Source: Asterochloris sp. CNOR1 (Eukaryota > Chlorophyta > Trebouxiophyceae > Trebouxiales > Trebouxiaceae). Taken from it: 64,000 bases of DNA. The notes under the pieces were generated by a model. That model saw only the letters and a list, made by a program, of their open reading frames with translations. It was not told where the DNA came from and made no database searches. Where the stretch lies: positions 2,046,001-2,110,000 of the forward strand of contig OZ017756.1 of NCBI GenBank assembly GCA_963969365.1. Direction: 5' to 3'. Position 1 is the stretch's first letter. Each line of letters opens with the position of its first letter. Positions 12,307-24,784 of this stretch are shown here, piece after piece. The translations under genes were made by a program, and so were the position numbers.

Positions 12307-12684
12307 GGTGCAAATTGGAACGGCCACGTATGATTGCCACCGCATGTATGTTCTGAAGGGCCCCTGTCTGCATGATCACCGCGACATGTTGCGTTTGGCA
12401 GGCTCTTACTTGCATGTACCCATGCTGCTCAGTGAGTGTCAGCACCTTTCTTCTATGTGCTCGAGCCAGTGTCTAGTATCTCAAGGCCCCTCTGTCCACC
12501 ACCAGTTGAAGCACAATGCCCATGAGGACGAAGTGTTCATTTCTATATTCATTGTCAGTGCACCATCTGGAGCACACATCATAATCTCAACTCGTGAGCC
12601 TATCAGTCAGCAGCTTCATGCACACCTGATATCGAAATGCTGTGCGAGCCATGACTGAAGCCTGGGCAGCCTTCACATGCCAGT
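12307..12684. other. Intergenic spacer between two same-strand genes
   Basis: This 378-bp spacer runs from the stop of the secreted-protein gene to the start of the FG-GAP gene. It must hold the 3' end of one and the promoter of the other. It is more AT-rich than its surroundings after 12530. I see no coding exon or clear element in it. Confidence 0.4.
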
Positions 12685-15600
12685 ATGTACAAGAGGGATG
12701 TGGGTATTCTCATGCTGGCCATGGCCGGCATCTACCTCAGCATCCAGCATGAAGGAGCATTCAATTTCAGGAAGGCCTGGTGCGCAATGCTTGGAGATCT
12801 GCCAGTGACACGGCCCTTGGCAGCACTTTCCTGTGTAGCGACCAAGCAAGATCAGATGAGTGCTTCCTCTGTGCCTGTTGCAGGTATGTCCACCTGGATG
12901 AGGATGCCTCCATACTCCAACCACATGATGTGCTGCCATACCCCGTTGTGGTGAGGATGCAGGCAACCATCTTGCTCAAGAATTGTCTGGCGGCAGGATC
13001 AGAGAACATCTTGTGCCCTGCACACTGCTATGAGAATCATGCAAGGCCTCAAACTTGCCACAAACGGTGATGCTGCCTCTGCAGGCCGATCTCAATGGGG
13101 ATGGACGTTCTGAAGTCATTGTTGCCAGCCACACAGGCAAAGTGCAGGTAGCTGAATATTGCCGGGACTGCATGCAACAATTGAGGCTATCCTGCAAGCA
13201 TCCGACCCAGCCTACCCCCCTGCAGCAGCGCATCAGATGGAGAGTTTTGGTGCATTTGCCCCTGAACAGCATGCAGCTGAATGGAAGAGCCAGCCACTGC
13301 CTGCTTTTGACAACCTGTCTGAGCGGCATGTTGGCCCCACAGCGCGCACTGGGTGCAGGTAATTGCTCCGCGACAGGCGGGGCATGCTGGCCATGCCTTT
13401 GCACAGGCGCCAGTGCTCAAGGAGGTGTCGCTGCCTCCAGTGCAGAGGCAGGGCCATGAGCAACTCCAAGGTGAGCCAGACGCATCCAGTGGCCCGGGAC
13501 AGTGGTGCTGACGGGGCTCCCTGCATCCTCTGTGTGTACTTTGGCGGCTCCCCGCCTGCCTTGTTTGTGTCCACATGAGCAGGCTGTTGCACAGCTGCGT
13601 TCCTCAAAGCTGTCTCTGAGGCAGATTCAGGGCCATGAGGGTGAACCACTGGTGTAATCTGGGGCCCAGCGGTGGAGAAGTGTTTCATGCTTGCTGTTAT
13701 ATATGCAGCAGGCCTGTCAATGGTAGCCCAGAAACACTCGCCAGGTGCCTTGCGCGCTGCGATGAGCAAAATGCTCAGACCACTGCTGTGAGCACAGCAA
13801 GGTGCAGCTGCACATCAGCGCAGGATGCTGGGAGGCTGGCAGCAGGTGAGAGGCCCCTGCACAACAAGCCCAGCAAAGACCCCGTGCTCTGCGGCGTGCA
13901 GGACAGCACGCGTGAGGACCCTTTTAGCTCCTGTCTGGCAGACACCAGTGCATCGCTGCCTGCAGGCCTGCAAGAGATGGGTCTCACAGCGGGTTAGAGA
14001 CCCCTGCACAACAGGGCCAGCAAACGCTCAGTGCTTGCTGGCCGCACGCCCAGTTGCATACCTGCAGTGGGGCCGGTCGCAGGGTGGAGAGCCCTCGGCA
14101 TGTCAGGCCCTGCAGACACCGTGTGCTCTGCTGTGTGCAGGGCAGCATGCTGTGGCACTAGCAGCTGGGTACCTGGACCCTGCCCCTGCCGAGCTGGTGC
14201 GAGCCCTTCGGAAGCAGGTGGTCGTGGTGGTGACAGCTGGCTGGGATGTTCTCTGCTACGACCACAACCTGAGGCTCAAGTGGCAGGCCTCTGTCAAGGT
14301 GACCTGGGGAAGGCAGCGCAATGCCATGGGCGGCTGCATGCTGGGCAACGCAGCACCTTGAGCGGGGACCAGGCTGCCCCCTGCACGTGGACAGGCCTGT
14401 CTGCAATACGACTTTGCGTGTGCAGGTTGAATCCCCTCCAGGTGCCTCAGATGAGCTCATGGAGCTGCAGTCTTCAGGAACAGGAGCTTCAAGGATGGCC
14501 AATGCGGAAGCAGCATGGCGCAAGCCAGCTAGCCATGTATACCCCTTGTTACCTGCAGAGTAGCCGTGCTGAGGGACATGGGGCCATGCAAAGCAGCCAT
14601 TGACATTGCCACCCAAGCCAGCAGCAGAAGAGGAAAATCCCCTGTTTCCTGCACGACAGCAGCGCCAGCGAATTGTGGTGCTGATGTAAAGCAGCCTTCC
14701 ATTGAGCCATCAGCAGAAATGATGGCTTCCGGGTCTCCAGCAGGCAGCACTGCAAAAAGGCATGTGTGCATGTGCAAAGCAGCCGTTCATGACACCAACA
14801 CTGAGCCGTTAGGAATGAGAAATACTGGGACGTTCCCCGCCATGCTGCAGAGCGGCAGTGCGGAGAGGCATGTGCGGGTGCGCGAGGTAGCCATCCACAT
14901 CACTAACCACACGGTGCGTGCTGGGGACCATGGCCTGGTGGTGGTGGGAGCCAGCGCAGAGCAGGGCGACTTGTCTGGTGAGGACCAGGCTGCTCAAGCA
15001 AAGCTGTCTAGGCTGCTTGTGTTGGACTCATTTCTTGACTGTAGCAGCTTCAAATGTGGTGATGGAGCCAGCAAAGTCGGCAAACAGGTGCTCCTGATTC
15101 AGCAGAACAACATCGCGAGCTCTGAACCGGTGGCTTGCCAATGTGCCCCTGTTGCTACATTCCAGCATGCCAGCGTCACATCAGGCAGGGGTGGTGGACT
15201 CGGTAGCTTCTCTGATGCAGCAGGCTTTGAAGTCTTATGCCAGATCACTTCTTTGTTGCAGCTGAGGAGGATGCGCTGGCTGTGAAGCTGCTGTAGGGTC
15301 GGGAGGCCAACATAACCCTGCCAAGCCATGTCAGATCGCATGTGATGCAACCATGCCAATGCCTCAACATCAAGTGCCTACCTGTTGCAGCTGCCAAGGA
15401 TGTGCTGGCCATTCAGCTGCTCTACAAGGCTGACCCTTACATAGTGCCAGTGTCAGATTGTGCTTGATGCAGTCGTGACATCGTTGCAGACTTGAGTGCT
15501 CACCTGCTGCAGCTGGCAAGTTGCGTCTGTAGGAGGGTGCTCAGATATTCTGCTGGGTCCCTCTGTCGTCAAGCAATTGCATGATGCAGCCACACACAGC

Positions 15601-18600
15601 GCGACTGACATTACTGCCTTTGCAGCTGACGAGGATGCCCTTGCTTTGGAGCTGCTGGTCAGGATGCCAAAGGACAGTGCCAAGGCATCTGCATGAGTGA
15701 TACGTGCAGCCATGCCATGGCCTCACGTGCCGGTGCCACCCATTGCAGCTGACGAGGATACGCTGGCCATGGAGCTGCTGTATGAGGGCGATGAGGTGTC
15801 CCACGCCCACTCAGCCAAGCAGGGGGCCAAGCTGGAGGACTTGGACAAGTGAGAGCTTGCCGTCAAGCCATGTTGAAGGCCGTTGCGAGTCCTGTTATTT
15901 GACCCAGCCACACTGGTCCTGCTGTAGCTCGCCCCTTCTGAGGCTTCAGATGCTGCTGCCAGCTATGTTGAGTGCTGAGGCGACCAGTGCTCAGTGCAAA
16001 CCTAGCTCTCTGAGGGGTCCAAGCCACTCACTTGCAGGTGATGCAGATGGTCCACCTTTGCCTCAGCACTGTCCTCCAGAGCCTGGCTGCAGGGACTCTG
16101 TGAGGTGCTCTGGCGCCAGCTGCTGGCAAACATGCCGCACACACAGCACTCATGCAGCAACTGGTCGCTGCAGGGACTCAGACACTGAGGGCCTGGATGC
16201 CACACGCCACTTCTCCTACTATGCCTTTGCTGGGGACACCGGGCGCCTGCGGTGGCAGCACCAGGTAAGCTGCAGCCAATCACGCGCCACTTCTGTGGCA
16301 TGTGTATTTCGAAACAGCATAGCAGGTCATTCTGGCCCGCCCTGCAGTAGCAGCTCTAGATGGGCTGCTGGGTGGCACATCACTATGTGGTATCCTGCAG
16401 AGACTGTCTTTGTTGAGGATGCAGGGCAGCTGCAGTGGCAGCACTAGGTGGGCTGCAGGCAGCCTGTTGCTCTCTCCGTGGCTGGCCTTGCCGGGATGCA
16501 GGCCCTTTTGAGGTGGCAGCACCAGCTGGACAGGCTGCTGCCAGCACGTCAGATCACCAGCAACAGCTCTGATGCTGTGGCTGACATGTTTGTCGCCGCC
16601 GTCAGCTAGCTGCCAGCACACCAGGCGACCAGCCCCAGCTCTGATGCTGTGACTGGCTAGCTCGTGGCACTGAACTGTGGCCAGTGTCTATGCACATGAG
16701 CAGTGTGTCTTCAGCTGCTGGACTTCAATGTCACAGCAGGTGCTGCCCAGGAGCTGAGAGCACACCAGTGAGCAACTGCTCTGATGTGATGGCTGATTTG
16801 GCCGTGACTTGAGCCATCCCTTGCTGTGGACCGATCCAGAGTGCACCTGCCTGTTGCGACGGCGTTGGCCGCCCCTGCTGAGTGCACCGCGGCAGCTGGC
16901 AGCTGTTGTGCTGCTTCAGGTGCTCAACCTGGACCTTGCGCCTCAGGCTGCTGTCTGTTATACTGTCACAACAGGCGCTGCCAATCAGGCGCTCCTTGCT
17001 GAGGCTGGTCTGCAGGGTGACCACTGCTGGTCATTTCCGGAAGCGCACTGGCTTTCTATCAAGGCATGGTACAGCCAGGCTGGGCTGCAGGGCGGCACCT
17101 TCCCAGAAGCTGTCCAGCAATGAAACCTGCATCAGCCCTTTATTTGGAAGCCTTGATCCTGCGCTCCGTAGCCTGCAGGGCGGCACCTTGAGTCCAGCAC
17201 CCAACATCCCTCTCATTGTGCCAGCCCTGTTTCTTGTAGCCTCAGCCCTGCCCATAAGTGGCCTGCAGGGCGGCACCTTTCATAGAGATGCACTCTCGCT
17301 GCGGGAGCAGGTGGTCCCCCAGCACAACTACCGCTTGAATGCAGCGGCGCTGGAGGGGCGCCACTATGGAGAGGAGTCCTGCCGAGACCACCGCCAAGCT
17401 GTGCTGGCAGCCATGCCCCATAGGTGTGCCACACCAGCTGCTGAGTCTGTGTCATTGTCGTTGCCTGACAAGAGCTGCTTGGTAGGACTGGGTCTGCCTG
17501 TAGGATTGTCTTAATGGGGCGGCCTCCCGTCAGACACGATGTGAGGCTGTGCTGTCTGTGTTGATGTTTGCGCAAGCTGCAATCGCCGTCTCTGCGGGGT
17601 ATGCTTCTTTGTGACAGGCAGTGGCCTTGCACAGTGTGCTTTACCACACATGCGTGAAGCTGACGCCGCATGGTCTTCAGCCCCACATCATGGTGCTCTA
17701 GTCTGAGGGCTGATAGCAAAGCTGTTTCTCTGGGTGTACCTGCCTTCTGTTGTTGGCTCTCTGGGTGAGGGGGCCATCAGCGTGTAGGGCCACGCCTTTG
17801 CCTGTAGCAACACATCTCTGCCCTGTCTGGCAGTTGGAGTCGGCTCCAGGACACCAGCCTGCAGCTGGCGCACTTTGAGAGGCAGAAGGCCGGCACTGGA
17901 CCGCGGAGGCAGGGCCTGGCCACTGCCCGAGACCCCCTGCCAGGTGAGCTGCGTCACCAGGCGCTCCCCGCCTGCAACTGTCCGTGCTTGGCACACTGGC
18001 CCTGTTTCTGCAGCATGCTGACAGGTCGGTGAACCGCCAGCAAAGCCACCTCAGTGGCACCAATGCCGCCCTATGGCTGTCTCCCTGAGCATGCTGCAGC
18101 CACAGACCAGAGCTCAGCTACAAACCAGAGCACAGCCAGCGTCAAGCGCTCCTGTCACGCACCATGAATAGATGCACCCAGAGTGCCATTGCAGGTGTTG
18201 CCGTGGAGGGTCCCACAGCCCAGCAGGCAGCCAGGGCCCGCGGGATGGACCACACCAACCCTGTCTCTGCTGCTCTCCACAGCGTGAGTTCTGTGCCTGG
18301 CGTGCTTGCTGGCCACCCCAGGAGTAGCTGCTGTCTACCTGATCGTTGGAGACCTGCAGACCGTTCCAACGCTGTGTGCGCTTGACCATGAAACAAGAGG
18401 TGCTTGTCAGCGGTGATTGTCCACTGCTCGGTGAGAGCATTGGCCACTACATATGATCCTGCCTCGCAGGTGGTTCAAGCTTTTGCAGACTGACAGATGG
18501 CCTCCCTCTGTAGTATGTGATGATCATTGCAATCAGTGCTGCTGCTTTTGCCCCCTGCAGGTGCTGCACATTGCAACCAGTGGCTCTACGCCTCGCAGCC

Positions 18601-20926
18601 CAGCTGTCAGCGCTGCGCGTAAGCCAGCAGGACCGGGCAATGTGCTGGTGGCCCACCTGCAGGAGGGAATGGAGGCCATTCACCTTTACTCTGGCCGGAC
18701 CATCTGCAGGTGCGCCAATGCATGACGTGAGCGTCTCAGCGGCTGCTGTAGCAGTGGGCCTTGCTGCCTCAGACATCTGCAGGTGAGCACGATGTGCTCA
18801 GGGGCTCCAAGTGCTCTGCTGACATCATCTGAACCTGCGCCGCAACGACCTGCATCATGAAGTCTTATCCTGAACAGGACGTCGGCAATGTACAGGCTCA
18901 CAGGCATGTACCTGCAACCCATTGCATTTTGCTGGCACAGATAATGCTGTCAGCGCTTCCCCACGAAGCACCTAGTGTGCACCTGCCACAGTGTGTCTCT
19001 GTACGACGTGCTGCTGCACCTGCCCAGGGGATCAACATCACATTGACAGAGGCTCTGGTGCTTGCTTGTGCAGGCTGCACCTTCAGTCAGGTGGCCTTCA
19101 CGTGGATCTGAACGGCGACGGCGTCCCAGATCACATCCATGCAATAGGCAAGCCAAGCATGCCACGTCCTCCTGAGGGCTCCGTCATTGGCTCAGCAGCC
19201 ATCTGCACTCATCACTGCCAGCTCCATCAGCTCCAGACCTGCTCTATCGCACAGCAAGGCGGGAGCTTGTGGTGCCAGGCGCCAGTGTGTTGGCGCCTCT
19301 GATACATGGATGGAGTGCATCAAGGGAGACGGCAGGTCCTGTTGCATGTCCTCAGCGCTGCCAACCCTGCTGCATCGCTTGTATGAGACCGTTACCCCTG
19401 CAGCAATGCCTGGGCGGCTGGGAGACAACCGTTGTTGATCCCTCAGGGGTGGCAGCGGCATCAGCCTGAGTCTTGCTGCCCTTCATTCTGGCTTGAGCAA
19501 TGCCCCCTACCTGCGCCCGTCAACCTCAGCAACGCCTTTGCTGAGTAAGCAGTGTTGCCCCTGCCTGCAGCCGGACAAGTCAGCGACTCCCATCACAGCG
19601 ACACAGGGCACAAGCACCGGCGCCACTGCTGGGCAGTGGCACGATCCGGTATCCCGCCCACCTCCCCCCTGTTCAATGGGTCCATCTGCCGCTACAGCGG
19701 CCCCTTTGGGGGCATCACCTTTGGCCTGGGGGCTGCTGATGTCACCAATCACCTTGAGGTGAGCAGTGGAGCTTGTTCCTGTTCAGGAAGGGCACCACCT
19801 TTTGGCCTAGGGGCTGCTGATGTCAACCATCACGTCACGCAGCAATGAGCTCAACATGGGCTGTGGTTGACGTTGAGGTGCACCTGACTTGCCGACGCCG
19901 TGTGATGTGAACCAAAGGCCTGATCGTGTCTCATGCACAAAGGGTGGGAGCAGTGAGGTTGGAAGGGGCCACTCTACCAGATGGAGCAGTACCAGGCAGA
20001 TCAACTGAGGCCTGTTGCTAACTGGCTGCAGGTAGCTGCTCCCATGATGTTGCCAGTGGCAGGGCCCGATGGCCATGTACGGGGCAACAGAGGTCATGCA
20101 GTGTTCCTCAACAGCAGGGGAGATGTCACAGCATACACCTTTCAGGGCAGGCAGGCCTGGCAGGTGGGGCGCCCTGGGTGCCTGCACAACACATGCTGTC
20201 TCCTCTGAGCTGCCCTGAGTTGCATGCCTGCCAGACCCCGGACAGGTGCATTCTTCCCAGCCTTCTCCTGATGCAGCTGTGCTGCATGAGGTGTGTTGGT
20301 GTCACCCAGTGCTGGCACTGACAGACATGCTCAGCCTGCCTGCAGTCCTCCCACGGCCTCAGCTGGAGCAATGAGCTGGGTCAAGCGGCCGGCCTGCAGG
20401 TTGCGCCCACCCTGAGGCCCATGGCACTGCACTCCAGAGGCATACCGTCTGCTGTACTGGCAGCTGGTGCCCACCTGGCAGTCGTGCTTTCAGAGCATGG
20501 GAAGGAGCTGGACCGTCTAGAGTTACCTGTGAGTGAACAGCACCTAGCAATCCAGACGCAAGCGTGGCAGGCTGCTGATGCATTGCATGCTCCCTGCACT
20601 CCACCTGTGTAGAATGCTTCAGTTGCTGCTTTTGAAGTCTCTGCGTTGGCATGGTTCAGGCTGACATACACACTCTGTTGCAGGCACCTCCTGTGCTGCC
20701 CATTCAGATGGCAGACTTCAATGGAGACGGCAATAATGATCTGATACTGACCAGCAGAGACGGAATTTATGCCTGGGCACAGATAAGGCACCCTGGTGGG
20801 CTGCCATTTGCAGCTCTCGTGGGGTGCCTAATCGTGGTGATGGCTGCCATCTACCTGGCACAGCTCTCATCAAAGGCTGAGCAGTCAGGGCCCAAGGGCA
20901 GCCGCAGCACTGATCGTATAGATTGA
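12685..20926 (+). CDS. NERD1-type FG-GAP repeat membrane protein
   Basis: This is the algal counterpart of the Arabidopsis FG-GAP protein NERD1 (At3g51050), a secretory-pathway membrane protein linked to the exocyst and cell expansion. Exon 1 (12685-12779) encodes a short cytoplasmic tail and signal anchor (MYKRDVGILMLAMAGIYLS, then QHEGAFNFRKAW). Exons 12884-12950 and 13085-13147 follow (ADLNGDGRSEVIVAS). Later exons match the plant protein in order: KQVVVVVTAGWDVLCYDHNL (near 14210-14300), HGLVVVGASAE (14930), RHFSYYAFAGDTGRLRWQHQ (16200-16263), VVPQHNYRLNA (17311), NVLVAHLQEGMEAIHL (18640), VDLNGDGVPDHIHAIGKP (19100), GGITFGLGAADV (19710), NRGHAVFLNSRGDVTAYTF (20085), MADFNGDGNNDLILTSRDG (20708). 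It ends with a membrane helix near GCLIVVMAAIYL. At least three NGDG calcium-loop motifs are visible. Several inner exon borders are unresolved because the introns are full of exon-edge copies. Confidence 0.9.
13840..14160 (+). repeat. Three degraded repeat units in a NERD1-type gene intron
   Basis: Related segments begin near 13843 (GCAGGTGAGAGGCCCCTGCA), 13989 (AGCGGGTTAGAGACCCCTGC) and 14079 (GCAGGGTGGAGAGCCCTCGG). They are spaced 90 to 146 bp apart. The first two both continue with CCCCTGCACAACA followed by an AGC-rich stretch, and the third is more diverged. The array ends just before the exon that encodes KQVVVVVTAGW. Confidence 0.65.
15250..15845 (+). repeat. Five-unit acceptor-plus-exon-start array
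   Basis: The real exon starts at 15749 after CATTGCAG and reads ADEDTLAMELLYEGDE. Copies of the acceptor and the first 30 to 45 exon bases start at 15262, 15391, 15513 and 15626, with spacing 129, 122, 113 and 123. The 15262, 15391 and 15626 copies still translate in the exon's frame as AEEDALAVKLL, AAKDVLAIQLL and ADEDALALELL. The 15513 copy is the most decayed. This is the clearest example of the intron pattern in the window. Confidence 0.9.
16215..16830 (+). repeat. Donor-side exon-edge array and a second local repeat
   Basis: The exon end GGTGGCAGCACCAGGTAAG (to about 16263) recurs as CAGTGGCAGCACTAGGTGGG near 16433 and AGGTGGCAGCACCAGCTGG near 16513, with related sequence on each side. 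Farther on, a different unit (ACCAG..CAGCTCTGATGCTGTGRCTG) occurs near 16555, 16625 and, more diverged, 16765. Confidence 0.75.
17019..17300 (+). repeat. Acceptor-side array with period about 89 bp
   Basis: CTGCAGGGCGGCACCTT occurs with exon-like starts at 17091, 17179 and 17269. Only the last continues into the conserved exon (GGTFHRDALSLREQVVPQHN). A weaker relative begins at about 17019. The tract is an intron filled with copies of its own 3' splice site. Confidence 0.9.
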
Positions 20927-21035
20927 AGTCCTGACTCTGCCCACCAGTTGGCCCATTCATGAAGTGTTCAGCATTGAGTTGACTTGAAATTAGAGTGTCA
21001 GCAAAGCACATGCTCGACCTGAAATACAGGGTAGT

Positions 21036-24000
21036 TCACTTCTTGGGGGCCAGAAGTGTCTCCAGTTGCTGCTTGAGTTGTTTGGCTGCACAGCAGAGGA
21101 GCACAACGTCAGGGGCAGGTATAGAGCCAGCACAGGCATCTGAGGCTGGTGCCACCCTGTCTGGCGAAGCAGCTACCAGCATTCAAGCTACCTGACGAGA
21201 GCAATGCTGCACGCCTCATGCTGGCAGCGGGCAGGCACTCACCATGATTCTCCAAGAATGTGACCTCCTCCCTGTGCTTTTTAGCGTCCACTTCCCTCCT
21301 TTCTGACTCCCTCTTCTCAATTGCTTCGCATTTCAGGCGCCACTCTGTCACCTGCAAAAGGGGTTTGTACACACAGTCCCTGACGGCTCATTAGTGCCAG
21401 CAGCCATCAGGCACATGAGTGCTTGTCATAGCCTGAAGAGTGCAGGCCATGCATAAGCTGCAGCAGCACTGCCAGCATGCTCTGACCTTCCCAGACATAC
21501 AGGTTGCTGTTGCCTGCGCAGTTCAGCACAGCTGTTGTGGGTGGATGCACATGGAGCTGAGGTGCTTATCCTCTGTGTGTGGTGGTGACTGTCGTGTTGG
21601 CTGCATATGCTCAGTGGCTGCAGCCTGCTGTCCACACTGCCACTGCAGTCAGTTGTTGGCACCTATGCACTGATGCTGCAGGCTGATGAGGGCAACACTT
21701 TACTGAACGGTCTGCTGCTATGGGCTGCAAGAGCCTGCTGGTCAGCTCTTCAAGCTCCAGGGGTTGTTGTTGCCTGTGCTCTGCGCTGTGTCCTAACAGA
21801 AATGAACATGGACACTGCTGCTGTTGCAGAAGCGGTACTGCTGCTGTTGCGTGGTTCAAGCTGATGCTCCTGGCTGCCTGCAACTGCACTCACCTGTCCA
21901 CAAACACAATATGCTGCCTTCACCATGACTTTTGCTGCAACCCACCTGTCTCTCCAGGTCCTTGGCCTCGGCCTCCAGCGTGTTGATGCGTTGCTCCATG
22001 TCGCTCTTGCCCGCCTCTGTCTGAAGGGCCTTGCGCATGCCAAAGGCAATGCTGCTCTCGTACAGCGTCTGCAGGGTACACACAGCACCAGCTTTGGTGC
22101 TCTTGGAAACCAGAGGCCCTTGACCCAGCATGGCACATGTTACAGCACAGCCGCAGCAGCCTCACCCACAGCAGGGCTATGTGGCAGTCAGAGCCTGCCA
22201 ACAACAGGGTCCTTACACAGCCAGCATCAGCGGGCACCATTTTGATTGAGCCCAGACCTGGGGCAACAACCTGACAGAGTGGTGCATCACATCACGCTTG
22301 GAGCACCCCGCAGCAGTGCCCACCTGGTAAGCTGCGATTGTCATCCGCATCTCATCCCGCACCCGCAACAGCAGCAGCCCCCGCTCTGCGCAGTTGATGG
22401 TGACCTCACGAATCAGCTCGTCAAAGGTCTGTGCATACAGCTCCTCGCGCACGGGGCACAGCCCCGTCTCACGTGCCTGCAGGTGCCAGACAAGCGTCTG
22501 GCCGGGATTGGCAGTTAAGGCTGGCTGCCAGCCAGGATAACGGGCGCTGACATTTTGCAGTGGCAGACAGCAGGGAGCCAGCGTTGGCGGTCTTTATGGC
22601 TAAGACTGGCGGCAGAGTCTGTAGCAGAAAGCACATGGGGAGTTTTGTCAGCGTAGCCGGTGGTGACAGAGTGACAAGCGCAGGACATGGCTGGCTGCCC
22701 AGTCCAGCAGCAGCATGGTTCACTAGAAGGCTCGTGCTGATCCTGGCTGCCCGTATGGGCAGCCCCATGCGCCACTTCAGCTCAGCCTGGTGTGAGACTG
22801 CATGCCAGCCTGCTGCTGCAGCTTCACAGCAGCTTATGGCCGCCAGCCATCCTTGCAGCTCTTGTGCTGCACAAGTTGTGGCTGTGGCAGGAGCTGACAT
22901 GGTTGCAACATGGCCCCATTTCAAATGATCCTGCTGCAGCAGCAGCCGCTCTATGGGCAGCACACAGCAACCTGCCTTGCTGCAATTCTGACTTCAAGAC
23001 AAACATGAGACGCAAATGCCATTCGGAAGCACACGTAAGCTTGCAAGAGTTTGGCAAGATTGACACAACTCTTTGACCGTGCATGCCATGCAAGCGTCAC
23101 AATGCACTGCTGTAGAGTTCAACGCCCTGACATGCTGCAGCTGCAGCTGCAGCTGCACTGTACAGCAGGCAGCGCCCCGCACAGCAACAGTCCCGAGTCC
23201 AGAGACAAGGTTGCCGCCAACCTGGGCCTCAAGTGCTTTCGCCACAGTATGGTGCACTACTATAAGGAGCTACCATTCTCACCTGGCGCTGTTGCAGCTG
23301 CTGGTCCAGCTTCTCCTGCAGCGTGATGACGTCCAAGCGGGTAGCTGGGGTGCTGGACACATACTGCACCCACAGCTGCCCATCCTCAGTCCACTCCCTG
23401 CAGCAGGGCAGGGGAACAGTAATCATGGGCCACAGCCCTTCACATGGGGCAGCAGCACAGTGCGTCTGCAGCAGGCTGTCGAGCACGTGCGTGGAGTGCT
23501 CAAATGGGTGCAAAGGGGCCAGCGCTGCATCGTGGTGGAACCTGGCTGCAGGCTTTGACGTGTGCCCTGGTTGACAGCAGTGTGGCAGGTGGAGGCCAGG
23601 CTGATGCAGCATGAAGGGGTGGCGCATGGGGGGCCCGCCAGAAACCCAGGTCGCAGCTTGCACCTGGCGATGCTGCCCTGGCAGCTGGCAGCTGACCAGA
23701 GGTTGCTGAGAGCCTGTCGCTGGAGCAAGGCACCTGAGCAGGGGTGCACCCTCTGCCGCTCACCGGGGGGGGAGTATCGAGTTGAGAATGTCATCTGCCT
23801 GCGTCAAGCCAGTCTTCTGCTCCACTGGGGGCAGCGCTCCGCCCTTCTGCAAGATGAGGAAGGCAGTTCACGGTCAGACACGGGGACGGACCTGCTGGCA
23901 GGGACAGGTAAGCCGTCAAGGTTGCAGGACCCCTGCCGGCAGCGCTGTGCAAGCAGGACTTGTGCACAGTGCGAGACCAGTCAGCAGCATCCCAGTCCGC

Positions 24001-24393
24001 AAACATGTCTGCACTTGCCGCCTGTCTGACCAAGAGCTGGCAGCAACACCAGGAACAGGACTGAAGATCGCTGCAGCTGACAAGACGAGACCTGTTGCTG
24101 AGCAGGTCTCGCCAGCACCTCAACATTGTGAGCGCATATGAGACTGCTGCTTGTCTGAGGCAAGACCTGCCACCTCAAAGCCTGTGACAGTACAGTCAGA
24201 ACATTACCTGCCAGCATCGCCTCACTGCACAAGGGCAGACACTGCCTCCAAAGCTATGCTTGCTGCCTGTGAAAGCCACAACTCCCACCTTGGCAGGGCT
24301 CTTGGACAGCTTGCTGGCTCCAAGTTTGTCCTTGATGGTGCTGACCAGCGTGGCATTGTCATACTTCACCAGGGATTGCAGCGGCGGTATCAT
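21036..24393 (-). CDS. DNALI1: Axonemal inner-arm dynein light chain p28 (DNALI1 / IDA4 type)
   Basis: This light chain binds several single-headed inner-arm dyneins with actin and is needed to assemble them in motile cilia. Seven exons close in phase on the minus strand: 24289-24393, 23764-23846, 23283-23397, 22324-22476, 21946-22068, 21243-21351 and 21036-21085, giving 245 aa, close to the family length. It starts MIPPLQSLVKYDNATLVS. Then come QADDILNSILPPREW, VSSTPATRLDVITLQEKLD, the hallmark FDELIREVTINCAERGLLLL, RVRDEMRMTIAAYQTLYES, FGMRKALQTEAGKSDMEQ and a coiled-coil tail ending KQLKQQLETLLAPKK. It is tail-to-tail with the NERD1-type gene (109 bp) and head-to-head with PDH E1 alpha. 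Together with IFT88 it implies a motile flagellum at some life stage. Confidence 0.97.
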
Positions 24394-24784
24394 GCCGCCA
24401 ACCCCGACGCTGGCCCTCCTCAGGTGAGAATGAGCTGCGAAGGCTGCCTCAGGCCAGTGCTGTCAGCGTGCACCTAGTTCCTTCTGCAGTGGCAGTCTTC
24501 ATGTGTTTGGCATGTGCCAATGTCTAGCATAGCACTGAATCTATAGAATGGCGCCTAGGAACATGCAGGTGAGCTCATGGCATGCCTGCAGTGCTTGCTG
24601 TTGCCTGGCACCATTTCGAACTATGTCAATCGTATAAACCTCACCGATGGATGTGATTGCCACCGCACGGCGGTCCTGTGTGGCAGCAGCACCTCTGGGC
24701 TGGGCAGTCAGCAATGAAGCCCTCCCAGGTTCCAAAGGGATTCTGAATCTACAGTGCAGAGGCACTTGAGAGAGTCTGTACAGG
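24394..24784. promoter_or_regulatory. Divergent promoter region, p28 / PDH E1 alpha
   Basis: This 391-bp spacer lies between two divergent start codons. A minus-strand open frame covers part of it, but it shows no family I know and would overlap the PDH first exon, so I treat it as non-coding. No core promoter element is obvious. Confidence 0.45.
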
